Origin: Colias croceus
Taxonomy: Eukaryota > Arthropoda > Insecta > Lepidoptera > Pieridae
DNA length: 64,000 nucleotides
Assembly (NCBI RefSeq): GCF_905220415.1
Contig: NC_059537.1
Coordinates: 9,245,622 to 9,309,621, forward strand
Reading direction: 5' to 3'
The position numbers and the translations under genes are program-made. Shown in pieces: positions 24,146-36,380 of the stretch. How positions within the stretch are numbered: position 1 is the stretch's first letter; each line of letters starts with the position of its first letter. The notes under the pieces were generated by a model that had not been told where the DNA came from, searched no databases, and was given only the letters and a program-made list of their open reading frames with translations.

Positions 24146-24651
24146 ACGTATAAAATAGGAAACTCTTACAAATAGTCCACTCGGGCGGAACCGGAGGAAG
24201 CAGGTAATAATTAACATGTAGCGGATATAACATGTTATAGACGGTGTCACGTATAATGATGAATAGCGAAAACATTATTATTATCGTACACGTTACTTTA
24301 ACTTAGGTTTTCTTTTCTACTAAGAACTCTAGAGGACCATTATTATGTGACAGACATCCATTCTCAAGACATTTATTTTACAAAGTAGGTCATGAAGTGT
24401 GACCATAGTCATATTTTACTCCAAAGAGTGACCTGTGTCTCTTCAGTGAAACAAGAAAATGTCACGTCATGGTTACTGTAGTCCTTTGTTGATAAAGGAT
24501 CATGGAAAGTTTTGTTTACATTATATTATGTATTGGTTATGTAATATGGTAAATAATATCGTTCTAAAGGGTAAATAACAAGATTAATTAATACTGATGT
24601 TGACGAAACGTTTTTGAAAATTTTCCACTAAAAACAACGCGTTTATTACAT
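24146..24651. other. AT-rich DNA, no gene seen
   Basis: No long ORF or repeat boundary was identified. Confidence 0.5.
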
Positions 24652-25000
24652 TACTAGGTTTTCTCTCGCAGCTTCACCCGCTTTGTCTAAAACCAAATAA
24701 ATTATATACTAAAACCTTCCTCTTTAATCACTATAAAATAACTACAACAAACTAACTTCCTTCCGTATTTCTGGTTGTCTGGAAGAAATAGCTATTTAGC
24801 GATAAGACCGCCATTTGTTTAAATTTGATTATAAATAATAATAGAACTTAATCTGATTAGATTAAGTTCCTAGTTAAGTTATTTCAGAGCAATAAAGTAT
24901 GAATAAATAAATCCATATCCATTGCGTAGTTTTAAAGATTTAAGCATAGGTTAGGGATATAGAGACAAAGAGAGTGACTTTGTTTTATACTATGTAGTGA
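24652..25000 (+). mobile_element. RTE/SINE-type variant, split by an insertion
   Basis: Begins CTAGGTTTTCTCTCGCAGCTTCACCCG and ends GAGACAAAGAGAGTGACTTTGTTTTATA. The same pieces occur contiguously in the copy at 45404-45592. Here they are separated by about 150 bp of foreign sequence. Confidence 0.65.
24755..24903 (+). mobile_element. Probable LINE 3'-end insertion inside the preceding fragment
   Basis: Contains GTCTGGAAGAAATAGC and TTTAGCGATAAGACCGCC, a phrase I recognise from the 3' ends of common lepidopteran non-LTR elements, then an A/T-rich tail with an 11-bp hairpin (24844-24869). Exact borders are estimated by comparison with the uninterrupted copy at 45404. Confidence 0.5.
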
Positions 25001-25815
25001 TATTATACAGTAGGTACATCAATAAGAGACATAGACAATATTTTTTAGCGTAAAGTGTAACGCAAAAAGATCTATAAATTTATAAAGATGTTAGTAATTT
25101 AACGATGCTTACAATCGCAAAGCTCAAAGCATTACTCTCGCAGTCATTTCTCAAAGGGGACATGAAGACACTTTTAGGAAATCTTTAGGTGCCACAGAAG
25201 AATTAAGGTTGGAAATTATTTTTCCGTTTAAAAGCCACTTCTTTGTAAGAGCGCGAAATGTATGTTCAAGTAAAATGGAAAGATTCTTTGAAATACTTTT
25301 ATGATCCTCTTATGTGCGGCTTTGTGTTGATATTGTGGAGACAAGTCGGCTTAAAATTGGTACCATGAGGTAATTGTTAATAATAAATAGACGAAATGAG
25401 AGAAAATTTGCTTTGTTAGTTCGTGCTTTGAAAAAGCTAGAGGTAAACATTATCTGATTATATTTACCTTTTCTTGATATTAACATTTTATAATTTTGTC
25501 TGAATAATAATCAATAAATGTATCTGACGTAGAGTTATCCTTATTTTTCTTAATTCTATTCTATAATAATAATGAAGCTTTATGAAAATAAACATAACTC
25601 ATATTAGGCACTGTCTCTTCTCTACAAAGAAGAATATTAACTTCGATAATAAACAGTTAACAGTCGCTTTACGACTGACGTAATATCAGCAAAACAATAA
25701 ATAAGCACTAAAATTATTATTATCACGAGTGTGAACGCAAAGGGCAGCTCAAGTCGTTATGGATAATAAACATCACATTACGATTGTCTAACTGCGTTCA
25801 ATTTCATTATAACAT

Positions 25816-25930
25816 ACTAGCTTTCAGCCCGCGGCCTCGTCCGCGTAGCCAAAGGAAATTCGCATGGGGACGAGATGTTTTACCGCGGTAATAAGTAGCT
25901 AATGTCACTGTCTAGCCGCCTTACTATTTC
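25816..25930 (+). mobile_element. RTE/SINE-type fragment, truncated
   Basis: ACTAGCTTTCAGCCCGCGG and CTCGTCCGCG identify the 5' part of the common fragment; the 3' part is missing. Confidence 0.65.
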
Positions 25931-27667
25931 TTAACACAACATTCATACTACAACTCGCTGTAAAAGCCAAACAAACACACTTTTGCATTGATAATAATAG
26001 TATAGGAAGGTTAAACATAGTACACATTTGGCACAGTTTCCGAACTGTAACTGCAGTATTGCCAAGCGAAGGGTTTTATCGGTTAAAGGGCGAGCTTTTT
26101 ATTTGGCCCAATTCGTTCCGGATTAGGCCAATCGAAACGGATAAGCAATCACCTTAAAAGTTTTTTAACGAATTCTGTAGGAACAAAGCGCATAAGTAAC
26201 ATTCCAATGGCCAATTGAAACAATTACGTATCAAAGATACAATTCATTTATGTTTGTGCCTATATTTTAGTACGTATTAGAATAATAGAACTAAGTTTTA
26301 TTATACCTAAATATATTAGGAACGAGATTACACATTTATTGTATCAATTTCAAATACGTGTATTCATAACATTAACGAGCAGTAAAGCAATTATTTGTGT
26401 TTAATCCAAAACCATATATAATCTTGTTTACATGATCCCAAACGTTTTGGGACAAATCACCGATTTGTATGGTCGTCAGTTAATTCAAACCATTCGGTAT
26501 GAGAGCCGAAACACATCGAATGTTCTGAATATGACTCAATGGCTCTCGAACGATCGATGTAAACTCATCGGCTGAGCTTCAGCAGACAATGGACACCGCA
26601 AATTACTTACCATTAATTTTGAAATAGGGATGAACGACGCTACGAGCACATCGATAAATACTCGTAACCGTATGTCCGGGTAGATATCGTTTTTCCGTTG
26701 AATATTTTCATAAAACCTTAGTAATAGGAACCCACAAATGTTAGACTATAGTTCCGTCAGAACGTGGAAGAGGTATGAGTTTTTATTTATTCGTAGCGCA
26801 CATTTCAGTTGCTAGTTGACTCTTCTACTTTAATCAGCCGACCGTAACGAATCGCATGAGATTCGCTCAACCAATGATGTTAAATTTATAAATGTCCGAG
26901 CCCGATATAAATCGTACGGCAGCGCGGAATAATATGTTCAAATAAATATGGATTTAAAGCGGCGTACTTGTGTACTCTTTGAATGCTCTTTATTACCTTT
27001 TGTGCCGTTTTTATGTGATTACTTTTGTTAAGCTTGATAATATATTTGCTGAATATCTATTAACGTAGTGTATTAAATATTTGCCAAATAAATATCGATA
27101 CAATTATGAAACTAAGTTTGTGTATAATGCACTTACTAAGTAAGTGTATTGCACTTATATTATTTTTTTGTTCTAGAGACAATTTTAATTACCTATGTGA
27201 AAATCAATAGTTTCTAGGTCCATCCATTCAAATTGTAAGTTATCTGTTTAGAAATATAGAACTAAAAACTCAACCTTGTTAAGTAAATAAAAAGAGAGTG
27301 TCTCGTGTACATAGAAAATAATGTACGCATTAAGTATGCCCACTCCTTTCATACTACCGACATAGTATTCTTAACACGATTATATCTCAATTACAGCTTA
27401 TTCCGTTGCTATCTTTGGTGGCTACATATATGAAACTACTTCAATCACATTTCATTTTTATTACACGTAGAGGTATTTTGTCCCTAATTTCAAGCCTCTA
27501 GTGAATAAATAAATAATTATTTAGTAGAGCGTATTTACACGAGTGTACGAATCTATTCACTATGTTTAATCCGACGTTTCAAAAACTTATCGCGACCGTG
27601 GTAAAGATCAACAAAGGGATACTCAAACAGGAATTACAAATTACTATTTCAATAGGTACTGGTTAAA
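25931..27667. other. No supported gene
   Basis: Small inverted repeats occur at 26435-26475 (TCCCAAAC...TTTTGGGA and ACAAATC...GATTTGT). Otherwise it is AT-rich DNA with no coding signal. Confidence 0.45.
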
Positions 27668-27810
27668 GCCTCTGGTACACACACGGTTTTTAGCAATTCG
27701 CCGTTTGTAGGCACGGTCGTCAGTGTTGTATGGATCACTATGGAAGCTTGTAGACGTGCACTGCGGCACAACGGTTTTTACGGCGAAAAACCGTCTGTGT
27801 ACAAGAGGCC
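27668..27810. mobile_element. 143-bp MITE
   Basis: Left end GCCTCTGGTACACACACGG and right end CCGTCTGTGTACAAGAGGC are imperfect complements over about 20 bp. Both are followed inwards by complementary tracts (GGTTTTT / AAAAACC). The flanks are TTAAA and CTAAG, so a TAA-type 3-bp duplication is possible but not certain. It is non-coding. Confidence 0.7.
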
Positions 27811-30690
27811 TAAGGGTAATAAATATCTTTAAAGTACCACATTAAGTATTTATTAACAAACATATTTTATCGGAAATTTTACACGGGCCAATTGTTGATA
27901 TTTATTTAGTTTTACTTTAAAATGATAACAAACAAATTATTGGTGTTCGCAAAATTAAATCAATTTAGTGACAAAATACCTATAATTGATTTATATTTCG
28001 CTGAATCAAAATAATGAACCATTTGTGAAATAGTTTCGTTTGAAATAATTTTAAACAAGAGCATATAGTAACTATGTGGAATTCATAAATTTAACTCTCA
28101 GTAACAGTATTTTTAAAAGCATTGTTAACTTTATAGACATATTTTATGGTATTATATTTTGTTGATGTGTGAAAATGGAAGCATTGTGCATTTAATTACA
28201 TTTTTTTGTTATCATTTTGTAACTGACAGCGTAGTTAGTGAAAAGCTAAAATAAAACAAATAGAATTTATATTTGCGTAGTACAAAACATTAATAAGTCT
28301 ATGCATTTGCGTAGTGCAGTATGTAGGTCTATGATATATATTTCTACAAAGTCTGTGTGTAACGTAGTTTTCCTTTCTTAATGTTATTATGGTAATAATA
28401 TGCTACTAAGACATTCGCCAAGTAAAAAAGTCGTAAATTAATGGTAACCTGAGTGCGAAATGGCGTAAGTTTTGAGTAACGGCCCTTAAGTAGGCTCAAC
28501 GACTTTTAACTTTTTTGTAAATATTCATCGATTCAGAAAAGGTTACGTTGCGTTTTTTATTTTTATTCATGAAAAACAAACATGTAAGTATAAGAACTTT
28601 GTAATAATATATCCTATGTACGCATTATTATCTATTGTGCTTGTTTGACGTACATCAACTATTTTCGCATTATGATAAACATATATAGTGTAATTCGCAT
28701 TAATATTGTTATTGAAATCGTCGGCGCTAAGAATCTGGGCCAGTTACATCATAAACACTTCGGATAAGAGAAGGCCTACATTTCGTAGCATTATACAGTC
28801 ATTTGTAGCTTTGACCAAACTTCGGTTCCCATTTGAGGCACTTAAAGGGTCATAAATTAGTGGAAGCTGGCCACAAACTGCGAGGTAGGTGGTTTGGCAC
28901 GTGAGTAATGGCCTCCGGGAGACCCACTGAAGCTCGTAATGTTAAAAATTCGCAGCGGCCGAACCGTACGCAAATAAATTGCATAGACTTCGCAAGTACG
29001 AGGCTTTTATCCGCCCGTCTCATTGCTGTTATCGTTTTGTGTCTGGCACGTGTGTACTGATTTTTGCTTTATATTTTTCAGGTAAATACGCAAACAACCT
29101 ACTTATGCGTCACAAAATCTATTCGGTAAGTGCTCGAGCGCTACGGGGACAATAACTGCAAACACAATTATTACCGTCTACAATTTCAGACTTAAGAAAA
29201 GCTTTTGTATTTTCTCGCGTAACACTTCATGAATACTAATTACTGGCGACGAACAATAAGCTATAGCCTCTATAGGCACCGCCGAAGAGGCGATGTCAAG
29301 GTTATTTATTGATAGAAATCGGGCATAGGCGGAGAGAATAGAATCGTTAGAACGTAGATAAGTAATTAGGTCAGACGGGGTTGTCTGGTCACTGGGAACC
29401 GTGATAACCTTCCGCACGCGTCGCGACGTCATATCTGATAAGAAATAGAAACGCGTAGTTTATATTTATGACATTCATGTTATATAGAATAATGTTGTGT
29501 TCTTCGATCCTTCGTTAATGATTTTATAATTTCATTGATATGGTTATGAGTTATCATACCATCTAAATGCGGACTTTTTAAATATTATTAATAACACCAA
29601 GCATATTTCAGAATTTTATATTTTTATATCAAATAAGGCTATGATGATTTAACTATAATATTATAAAGAATTTGGAGTTTGTACTATATTTATCCGTTTA
29701 AAGACAATCAATCGAACCTCCGCCCTCCATAAGTTAATTTATATCGAATAAAAAGCAAACCTTTTTCAGAGTTTTATTTAAGTGGAGATTATACTAATGC
29801 GAGCTGCGTTCATTAAAGGGAAATTTTTGTAGTATTAACTGTCTTCTTCAAAGTGCTGGATTAGGACAGAAGATTAGGATTTATTATTTATAGAAATAAA
29901 TTTATTTTTGTACATACATCACAAAAAGAGCAGATATTAAACTTTAAAAGAGAGAAATTAAACTGGAAATCTGCTCTCGGGATTCATAACTTACCCATAT
30001 CTAATCAAGAAAAGAAATCATTAAATTTCCAATAAACAATTTCCAATTTTTCACACCAAAAAAAATAACTATCGTCACAAAGCTGTTTGTATTTTTAAAG
30101 ATAACATTCAATCCACAACTGCAATAACAAGGATATTATTGTAACAATCCTACTTATACTTGAGTACGTATATTAATATCAAGTGTAGGATGATTCCAAT
30201 CCATTTGGTTCTCCATTGTTACAGTAAACAGTTAGTAACGAATTCTTAAGCTACTTATAACTAGTTGTCTACTCGACTTTCATAGTGAACCGAGAAGTTT
30301 TATCATAAGCCGATTGTGTTAGATACGTTTGTGTTGAGGTATAGTTTTACCTTACTTTTCCTTATAATTGAATTATGAATTATGCTTTCTTATAATGTTG
30401 TATTTTATTGGGTTACTGGTCATACGTATTGAAGGCTCTTCAAGTAACTTTTGATTTAGTGTTCACATTTTATGTTATACGACATACCTACAATTATAAT
30501 GCCAATTAGAAATGTTTGAAAGTCTTGTTTATGTTTACAGAACTAAAGAATTAATCCATATCCCAAGTAAGGTGGACACATATCCGGTTACGTTTTCGTA
30601 TTCATTTACTAAATCAATTGCTGAAACATACCACAGTACCCTATAAAATCTATGCTTTAAAGTATTTTTTTCTTTTTAATAACCACCTTT
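27811..30690. other. AT-rich DNA, one weak ORF
   Basis: 28720-29130 is GC-richer and contains no stop-free exon; it could be conserved regulatory DNA. The only ORF with an ordinary ATG worth listing is at 29178-29432 on the minus strand. Confidence 0.4.
29178..29432 (-). CDS. Weak candidate small ORF, unknown function
   Basis: An 84-codon ORF starts at a true ATG and has a mixed amino-acid composition (basic start MTSRRVRKV, then Ser, Ile and Leu rich) unlike the Phe/Ile/Asn/Lys-rich chance ORFs around it. There are no Cys clusters, signal peptide, membrane segment or motif that I recognise. No splice sites or polyadenylation signal support a transcript. It is most likely chance, and is listed because it is among the few ORFs here with plausible composition. 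Confidence 0.15.
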   Translation of the reverse strand: MTSRRVRKVITVPSDQTTPSDLITYLRSNDSILSAYARFLSINNLDIASSAVPIEAIAYCSSPVISIHEVLREKIQKLFLSLKL

Positions 30691-30733
30691 TCAATATAGT
30701 TATTTTTAATGTCAATAAAAATAACTATATTGA
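30691..30733. repeat. Perfect 18-bp hairpin
   Basis: TCAATATAGTTATTTTTA (30691-30708) pairs exactly with 30716-30733, leaving a 7-nt loop. The AT-rich stem lies inside a 100-codon chance ORF. Its size is short for a microRNA precursor. Confidence 0.85.
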
Positions 30734-31590
30734 TATTGAAAGATGTATGCATGATAGAAATGCTTCCGACTTAGCAACTTCCATGGCTCACTGGCTTGTA
30801 TTTGCAGTACATTCAGCCCTAAACTCTTACGTAAAAGCAGTTACTGCAGATGTATTTTTCAAATCCACGTTAAAAGCAAAACGTAACCCGATTCTCTATG
30901 CTCAGAACACTATTCCGTAAAGCGTTCGTACGGACTACAACGTTTGGATTTATCTTCTGCCTAAAGCATTCCACACTTGACTTTCTATTTCCGCTAGATT
31001 GCGCTGCGTTATCCTTCGGGATTCGCTGGATAGATGAGGTAACCGTTTCCCTGCCTTTATGTTGAATGTAATTTTTTCTTCGCTAACGTGTGCTACGCAA
31101 ACACGTGTCTTCATCCTCTTTTGGAAGTCGTAAACGTAATGTGGTATGATTTGAAGAAGATTTTAGTTTAGTCACGCGAATAGTACAAATAGTATAGAAA
31201 ATACTAGTGAATATATGGATCGTTGCTTAATTATGCGTGGGCTAGTATGACGCACAAAATAGTCATTATTTTACAATATTCATATTACTGGGGTTATCAT
31301 ATAGTCTAGCCACAACTTTTGCGTTTGTAAACGCTCTACAAACTCCCACTATGATGGTTATCACCGGTGGTTTACGTAATTAAGGAAAAGGGAACCAAAT
31401 AACATTTATGCACATATGAGAGCTGTTATTATAATGAACTGTAGATACGTGATATTTAATTAATTTGTTAGTATATTTAACAAATTAGCGACGGTGTATA
31501 ATTTGTAGCGAATTTAATTTTATTTCGGTAAACGCCCGGCCCTATTTACTAATTAAATTGCGAACCATTTTCAATTCATTAATCAAGAAA

Positions 31591-31878
31591 TTAAAACACA
31601 GCGACACCAATCGACCACCAAATAATGTTTAAAACCCAAATAAAGATATTATAAATTCCAAGTGCAATTATAACTGATTTTATGTTCTCATTCAGACAGT
31701 AGCATATCCAGTCTGCTTCATCCTCGTTTATTTTTTTTTCGTTAAGAAATAAGAAAAACATTTTGTAAATTGGTAGTACTTGTTTCAAAAAGAAGTACCT
31801 AGGTGAAGCCGAGGCATACATCGTAAGTTCCAAAATAGTAAGAGGCAACTCTATCGGAACACCTGAGACCTCGGGTCG
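31591..31878 (-). CDS. Weak candidate terminal exon or relic, unknown membrane-anchored peptide
   Basis: The frame is open on the minus strand from about 31887 to a stop at 31591. It reads a soluble part (…ASASPRYFFLKQVLPIYK…), an acidic/Cys-containing stretch (NEDEADWICYCLNEN) and a C-terminal hydrophobic segment (LGIYNIFIWVLNIIWWSIG) that could be a membrane helix. There is no in-frame ATG near the start, but a CTCAG just upstream could be a splice acceptor. I do not recognise the protein. It may be a last exon of a minus-strand gene, a transposon relic, or chance. Confidence 0.2.
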   Translation of the reverse strand, partial: RPEVSGVPIELPLTILELTMYASASPRYFFLKQVLPIYKMFFLFLNEKKINEDEADWICYCLNENIKSVIIALGIYNIFIWVLNIIWWSIGVAVF

Positions 31879-31887
31879 ACGAATTTA

Positions 31888-34800
31888 GATTAGTGCATCA
31901 GAAGTTCTGAGCTCGTTGAAAGCCAACCGACTTTGTAAGTTTTCTCTCGCGGAATCGTATAAATTTTAATGAATGCCAGACGTCTCTAATGAGATTACCG
32001 CTTCCCGTGAAATTGGATTCACGTGGGACTTCTTCAATTTTCAGTGAACGCGAAAATTAGGTGAATCCGCGCAACATCAATGATCATTATTCACATTCGA
32101 ATACCTTTGCCCCTGATTGCTACTAGTTAGTAGTTACACGCCACTTTTGCTAACGTAGCGAAAAGTAAATTCTAATCAATACAACGTTTGAAAGCTTTCA
32201 CGGTGATATTTTGTTTAAATGTTTAATTATATTATTTGTATCAACATTTCTTACATTAAATTTGTTTAATCTTTGTAGATGTTACCTGAATCGTAAAATA
32301 GGTTTACATTATTAAAAGATTTTATTAAATTATAAGCTTTACTTTTATCGTAAATGTTATCAAATTATTTCGTTGCTACTAATTTGTAACCTCTAAATAT
32401 TTATTAAATGTTAAAATATTACTTATATCCTGCTATAACTCAGTTACGAAAATAAAACGAATAAAATAAAACGGGTCGACTTTTATGATGTAGGTATTTT
32501 CCAAGAGATGCTTTTCTTAAAGCAATCAAGCCTTCTTGAATTTCATTCTTCAATTTACATATATGACATTCAACATACGAGCTCCAATCAGTCAGTAGAC
32601 CGGCAAACGTCATGAATTTCACAGTAGGCAGCTTGTGCAATATTCACTTCTATACGTACAACGTTCAGATGAATCGTTAACGCCGCATGCATATGTATTA
32701 TGTATGTTGTAAAATTTCTGATGATTCTGTAAGACTCCGCAAGTGAAGGAGGAATTTTAACAATACTAAGAATTGGCACTCGACTTTTTGTCGTCTAGTC
32801 TAATGTTCTGCGTGTCTTTTAAACGCTTTTGATGCTTGCATTAAAATTTACAACGTGTTCAAAAACAATTTTGTTTTGTCATGGTATAATCTACAGTATC
32901 TTGAACATTTTGTTGGAATATTTTTGTGAATTTATTGTTGTTCAGTAAAAGTAGGCAGCTATAAGCTTATAAAATTTCGAGCTTGTGCAAAATCGTTTTT
33001 CGAAATTTCTTTCATAATACAAAACAACCGCCGGCGAAATAAGTACGCAAAGTGGTTTTCTGAGCTGTTTTATAATTTTCTTGGCATATTTCACGATAGA
33101 GAACTCGTATTTGACTCACAGCAACGGTGCTATTATGGTTGTTGTTTTTTATTGTCTGTATTATTATAACCTCTGAATACAGTTCAACAGTTAATGAGGT
33201 ATCGAGGAGAGGGCTTTATAAATATATTTACTGGGAAAGTAAGCGGCAACTTTCTGTCTATTTAAGCCGGGAAAAGTTAGCACAAAGAAAATACACAATT
33301 TTTTTACGGTTAGCATGGATGTAAGTTTCGGAAATAGGTGGCGATTGCCGCAAACCGTGGGACTGGCTCTGTGCAAATTGAGATTGGACCCAAATTGCTA
33401 CAGCGCCTTATATTTGTAACAAAGTCCACACTATCGAGACTCGATCACTGTAATAGGGATTTGGCTGGACCTACTGGGTTTTGACTTAATAAAGGACACG
33501 AATGTGGAAGTGATTTGGTTAGTATAACTAGAAAGAGATTCACTCACAAACCTATTTTATGCTCCTGAAAAACCAAAATGCGATGGTAATCGATGCATAA
33601 TCGAAAAAATGGAACCAAACAGATGAGAGTTCTCTCTCATTAAAATTCAGATATACCACGAATCAAATTAGCATGGTATTCCAATATGATTACCACAATA
33701 ATTTTACCCTAATATTCATGTACAAATGAAGCTGTACTAATAAAGTTTATTAATTTTAAATTTATCAGGAAAATTATAGAGCGTTTTGGTTTAATCGAAT
33801 GTTCGCATTACAATCGTCGATTTCCACGCAGCGATTTTAATTTACCCGCATCACTGGCATTTCACTACTAGCTAAATACATAATTGCTAAGCTTGTGACG
33901 AGTTAATTCATATGAAATTTCCAAGCGGACTTGTGGTGTGCCGCAACGGGATACAAAGGTTTGAAAATTAGGCTGTGCCTTGTAAGCCGAGCAATTGTAG
34001 TGGCACTATGTGATTGACTGCGAAACAAATCTCATGTTGGACTGAAACTCGTTTACCTGATACGCTGTTGCAATAACAAGCTGCGTTTCAATCGAAACAG
34101 AATTAGTGGTAAGCGCACAAACAGACCATCGTATGATGGATTTTCAAGTCGCAATATGGCATATGATGATGGTGAATAAGAACACAAAAACAAAATCATT
34201 CACATTCTAGAGGTAAACCTAGTCTTATATCCCGCCTGAGTAAAATCCAATAATATGAATATGTAATCCATGTTCATTGTTCATGTATTATTGTATGAAT
34301 ATGATATTTACTGTTTTAAGTTATTAACTGTTTAAGAGTTGAATAAAAACGAAAATAATAAAAATAGAGTCCAGATAAATTTTCGCAACAAAAATATTTA
34401 TCTTTTAAATGTTATTGGAACCCAAAAAGCCTGAAGCGTTTATACGACTACTGCAACTACGTAAATAAATACAAGAACATGTAACGTACAATATATATTT
34501 TTGTACTTAAGTTTACTCAATTGCAGTGCACATTCGTGTTAATTTTCGTTGCTTTTTGAACGAAAAATGTAACAACAAATGAGCTGAAATTGAGGCGAAA
34601 TTGAACTTACACCCAACGTTACAGTTTTTCTTTTAGCGCTACTTTTACATTTTGAAAAGACGCTCCTCACAGGAATTTAGCGTTTCCATCAAAAGAGATT
34701 AAAAGTTGCATAAATGCTTTAAAAATTGCAAAGAAATTAATTTTCTGGGTTAATGAAGTAGCTATGTTTTCAGTACAAAACCGGTTTCGGTGTTCAAAGG

Positions 34801-35410
34801 AGGGGATTACTAGAGTGTTCAGTGCACGGGCGGGAGTCAGAAGCCGTGGAGAGGAAACAAAGGAAAGTTGGCGGTTGCAAGTCGCAATTATATGGGCGCT
34901 TCGTTATCACGCGTTAGATCCCGCCTAGCTGACCTCGTTGGGAATAAGCAACGCTTTCAATTATGTCACTGTTTTTAACGCCGGTTTTAACTGTTCGCGT
35001 TAACTAGTGTTTTGTACAAGTGATAGTGTAGTTAAGTTAAGATGTGTATTTTTGTTGCATTGTTAATTGTAAGGTAAGGTCGTATAAGGTGTAAGGGGCT
35101 TTTATGGATTTTTACGGTGAATTCAAAGCACTTTTTAAATTGTATAATATTAAGATAACAAATAACACATTTCGTAAAATTGTAATTTTTCACATTTTAT
35201 ACAGTTCCAGAATTTCATATTCAAACAGACTATTATTCTTTTTCTTAGAATATTTAGGTACGAAGGATCATGTTTGGACCTATTGTCCAAAGACGATCTC
35301 ACTTTTTCTCGAACAATATTCTAGCCTCGTGTGTTAAGATAGCAATGTGATTTATAGAGTGAGCTGGATGTATTGCGTGCGTTCTCGATTTCACAAAACT
35401 TTATAATCAA
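31888..35410. other. No supported gene
   Basis: Overlapping short ORFs at 32440-32779 (minus) and 33127-33376 (both strands) lack motifs. 34795-35080 is GC-richer and may be regulatory (separate entry). Confidence 0.4.
34800..35080 (+). promoter_or_regulatory. Possible promoter-like block
   Basis: A GC-richer stretch contains GTTCAGTGC at 34816-34824, which fits the arthropod initiator TCAGT. The bases 28-32 downstream read GGAGA, a partial match to the DPE consensus. Further on, AATTGTAAGGTAAGG near 35066 resembles a 5' splice site. All of these motifs are short and expected by chance in this length of DNA. Confidence 0.15.
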
Positions 35411-35580
35411 CTAGCGGTCCGCCCCGGCTTCGCCCGTGGTACATATTAACGTTTTCTCTACATAAGAACCATCCTCGTACTTCAAGGAATATAATAAAAA
35501 AAGAATTATCGAAATCGGTTCAGCCGTTCTCGAGTTATGGAATTACAACGAAAAGTGGCATTGATTTTTATATATTAGAT
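35411..35580 (+). mobile_element. RTE/SINE-type 3' fragment
   Basis: Starts CTAGCGGTCCGCCCCGGCTTCG, contains GAAATCGGTTCAGCCGTTCT and CGAGTTATG, and ends TTTTTATATATTAGAT. This is a standard variant of the family. Confidence 0.8.
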
Positions 35581-35689
35581 TCAGCGGTGTCATAACGTGC
35601 GTGTCGAAAGCATTGTTTGGAGGAAAAGTTTGGTTTTCCGACAGTTTCTGGCGTGTTTTATTGCTGCTGGGGTTTGGCTACTGTTAGGT

Positions 35690-35854
35690 TCGTAATCATG
35701 GGGATGCTACTGTGATAAAGGGTAATATAATATTGATATACAGATACTTATTATGAAGAACGACTGAAAGGAATATGCTATAAATTGTGTCCACGTCAAT
35801 TAAAATAATAACTGTTAAAAAGTTCCCGGGCGGAGCCTGGTGGACAGCTAGTTG
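35690..35854 (-). mobile_element. RTE/SINE-type fragment, reverse orientation
   Basis: The right end GGGCGGAGCCTGGTGGACAG followed by CTAG is the reverse of the family start. The left limit is approximate. It lies about 110 bp from the oppositely oriented copy at 35411-35580. Confidence 0.55.
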
Positions 35855-35956
35855 ATATAGTTTAATATATTAATATGATTTTTACAACAAATTATATATT
35901 TTAAACCCAATGTGAATACATTTTTATAATAACTATGGCATACAAATAATAACCTC

Positions 35957-36022
35957 CCTTCGTAAGTAGGTCATTGGTTAAGGCGCGGCGTTAAAGCGAA
36001 ACACGTGGGTTTGCAGCACAAT
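35957..36022 (+). other. tRNA-like relic (tRNA-derived SINE head or tRNA pseudogene)
   Basis: TAGGTCATTGGTTAAGGC resembles the tRNA A-box region (TAGCTCAGTGGTTAGAGC). About 30 bp later, GTGGGTTTGCAGCAC resembles a decayed B box (GGTTCGAATCC). An acceptor stem cannot be paired, so this is not a functional tRNA. Confidence 0.35.
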
Positions 36023-36380
36023 CTAAGCAATATTCTATTTCTATATTCACGTTGTTTTAATTTCAACAACTCATACGTCATAATGATGCCGCATTCATCT
36101 GACTCTTATTAAAAAAAGAAAAAAAAACCAATAGCAGCATACTTTTTGTTGTAATTTACGTAACAACGTGGAAATTTTTATTTCAAGAATAGAACGCATT
36201 TTCCGTGAAAGGTCGGTGCTTAGATTGACCGTACATTTTGTTGATGTCACATCGAGAACAATGAGGTTGGCTAACAATGAACCTCTGTACTTGGATTTTT
36301 ATGAACTCCCGGTTTGGTAGTGGACTAAAGTCGGTCAACATTTTATTGCATAGGTTATTTATAATAAAAAAGGCAAATAT

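Noticed and set aside
30618..30920. 100-codon ORF
   Set aside because: Starts at a non-ATG codon, contains the AT-rich hairpin, and shows no motif.
32440..32779. Two overlapping minus-strand ORFs that might be a frameshifted gene
   Set aside because: Neither the separate nor the combined reading shows a recognisable motif.
35957..36022. Functional tRNA gene
   Set aside because: A- and B-box resemblance is partial, and no acceptor stem pairs.
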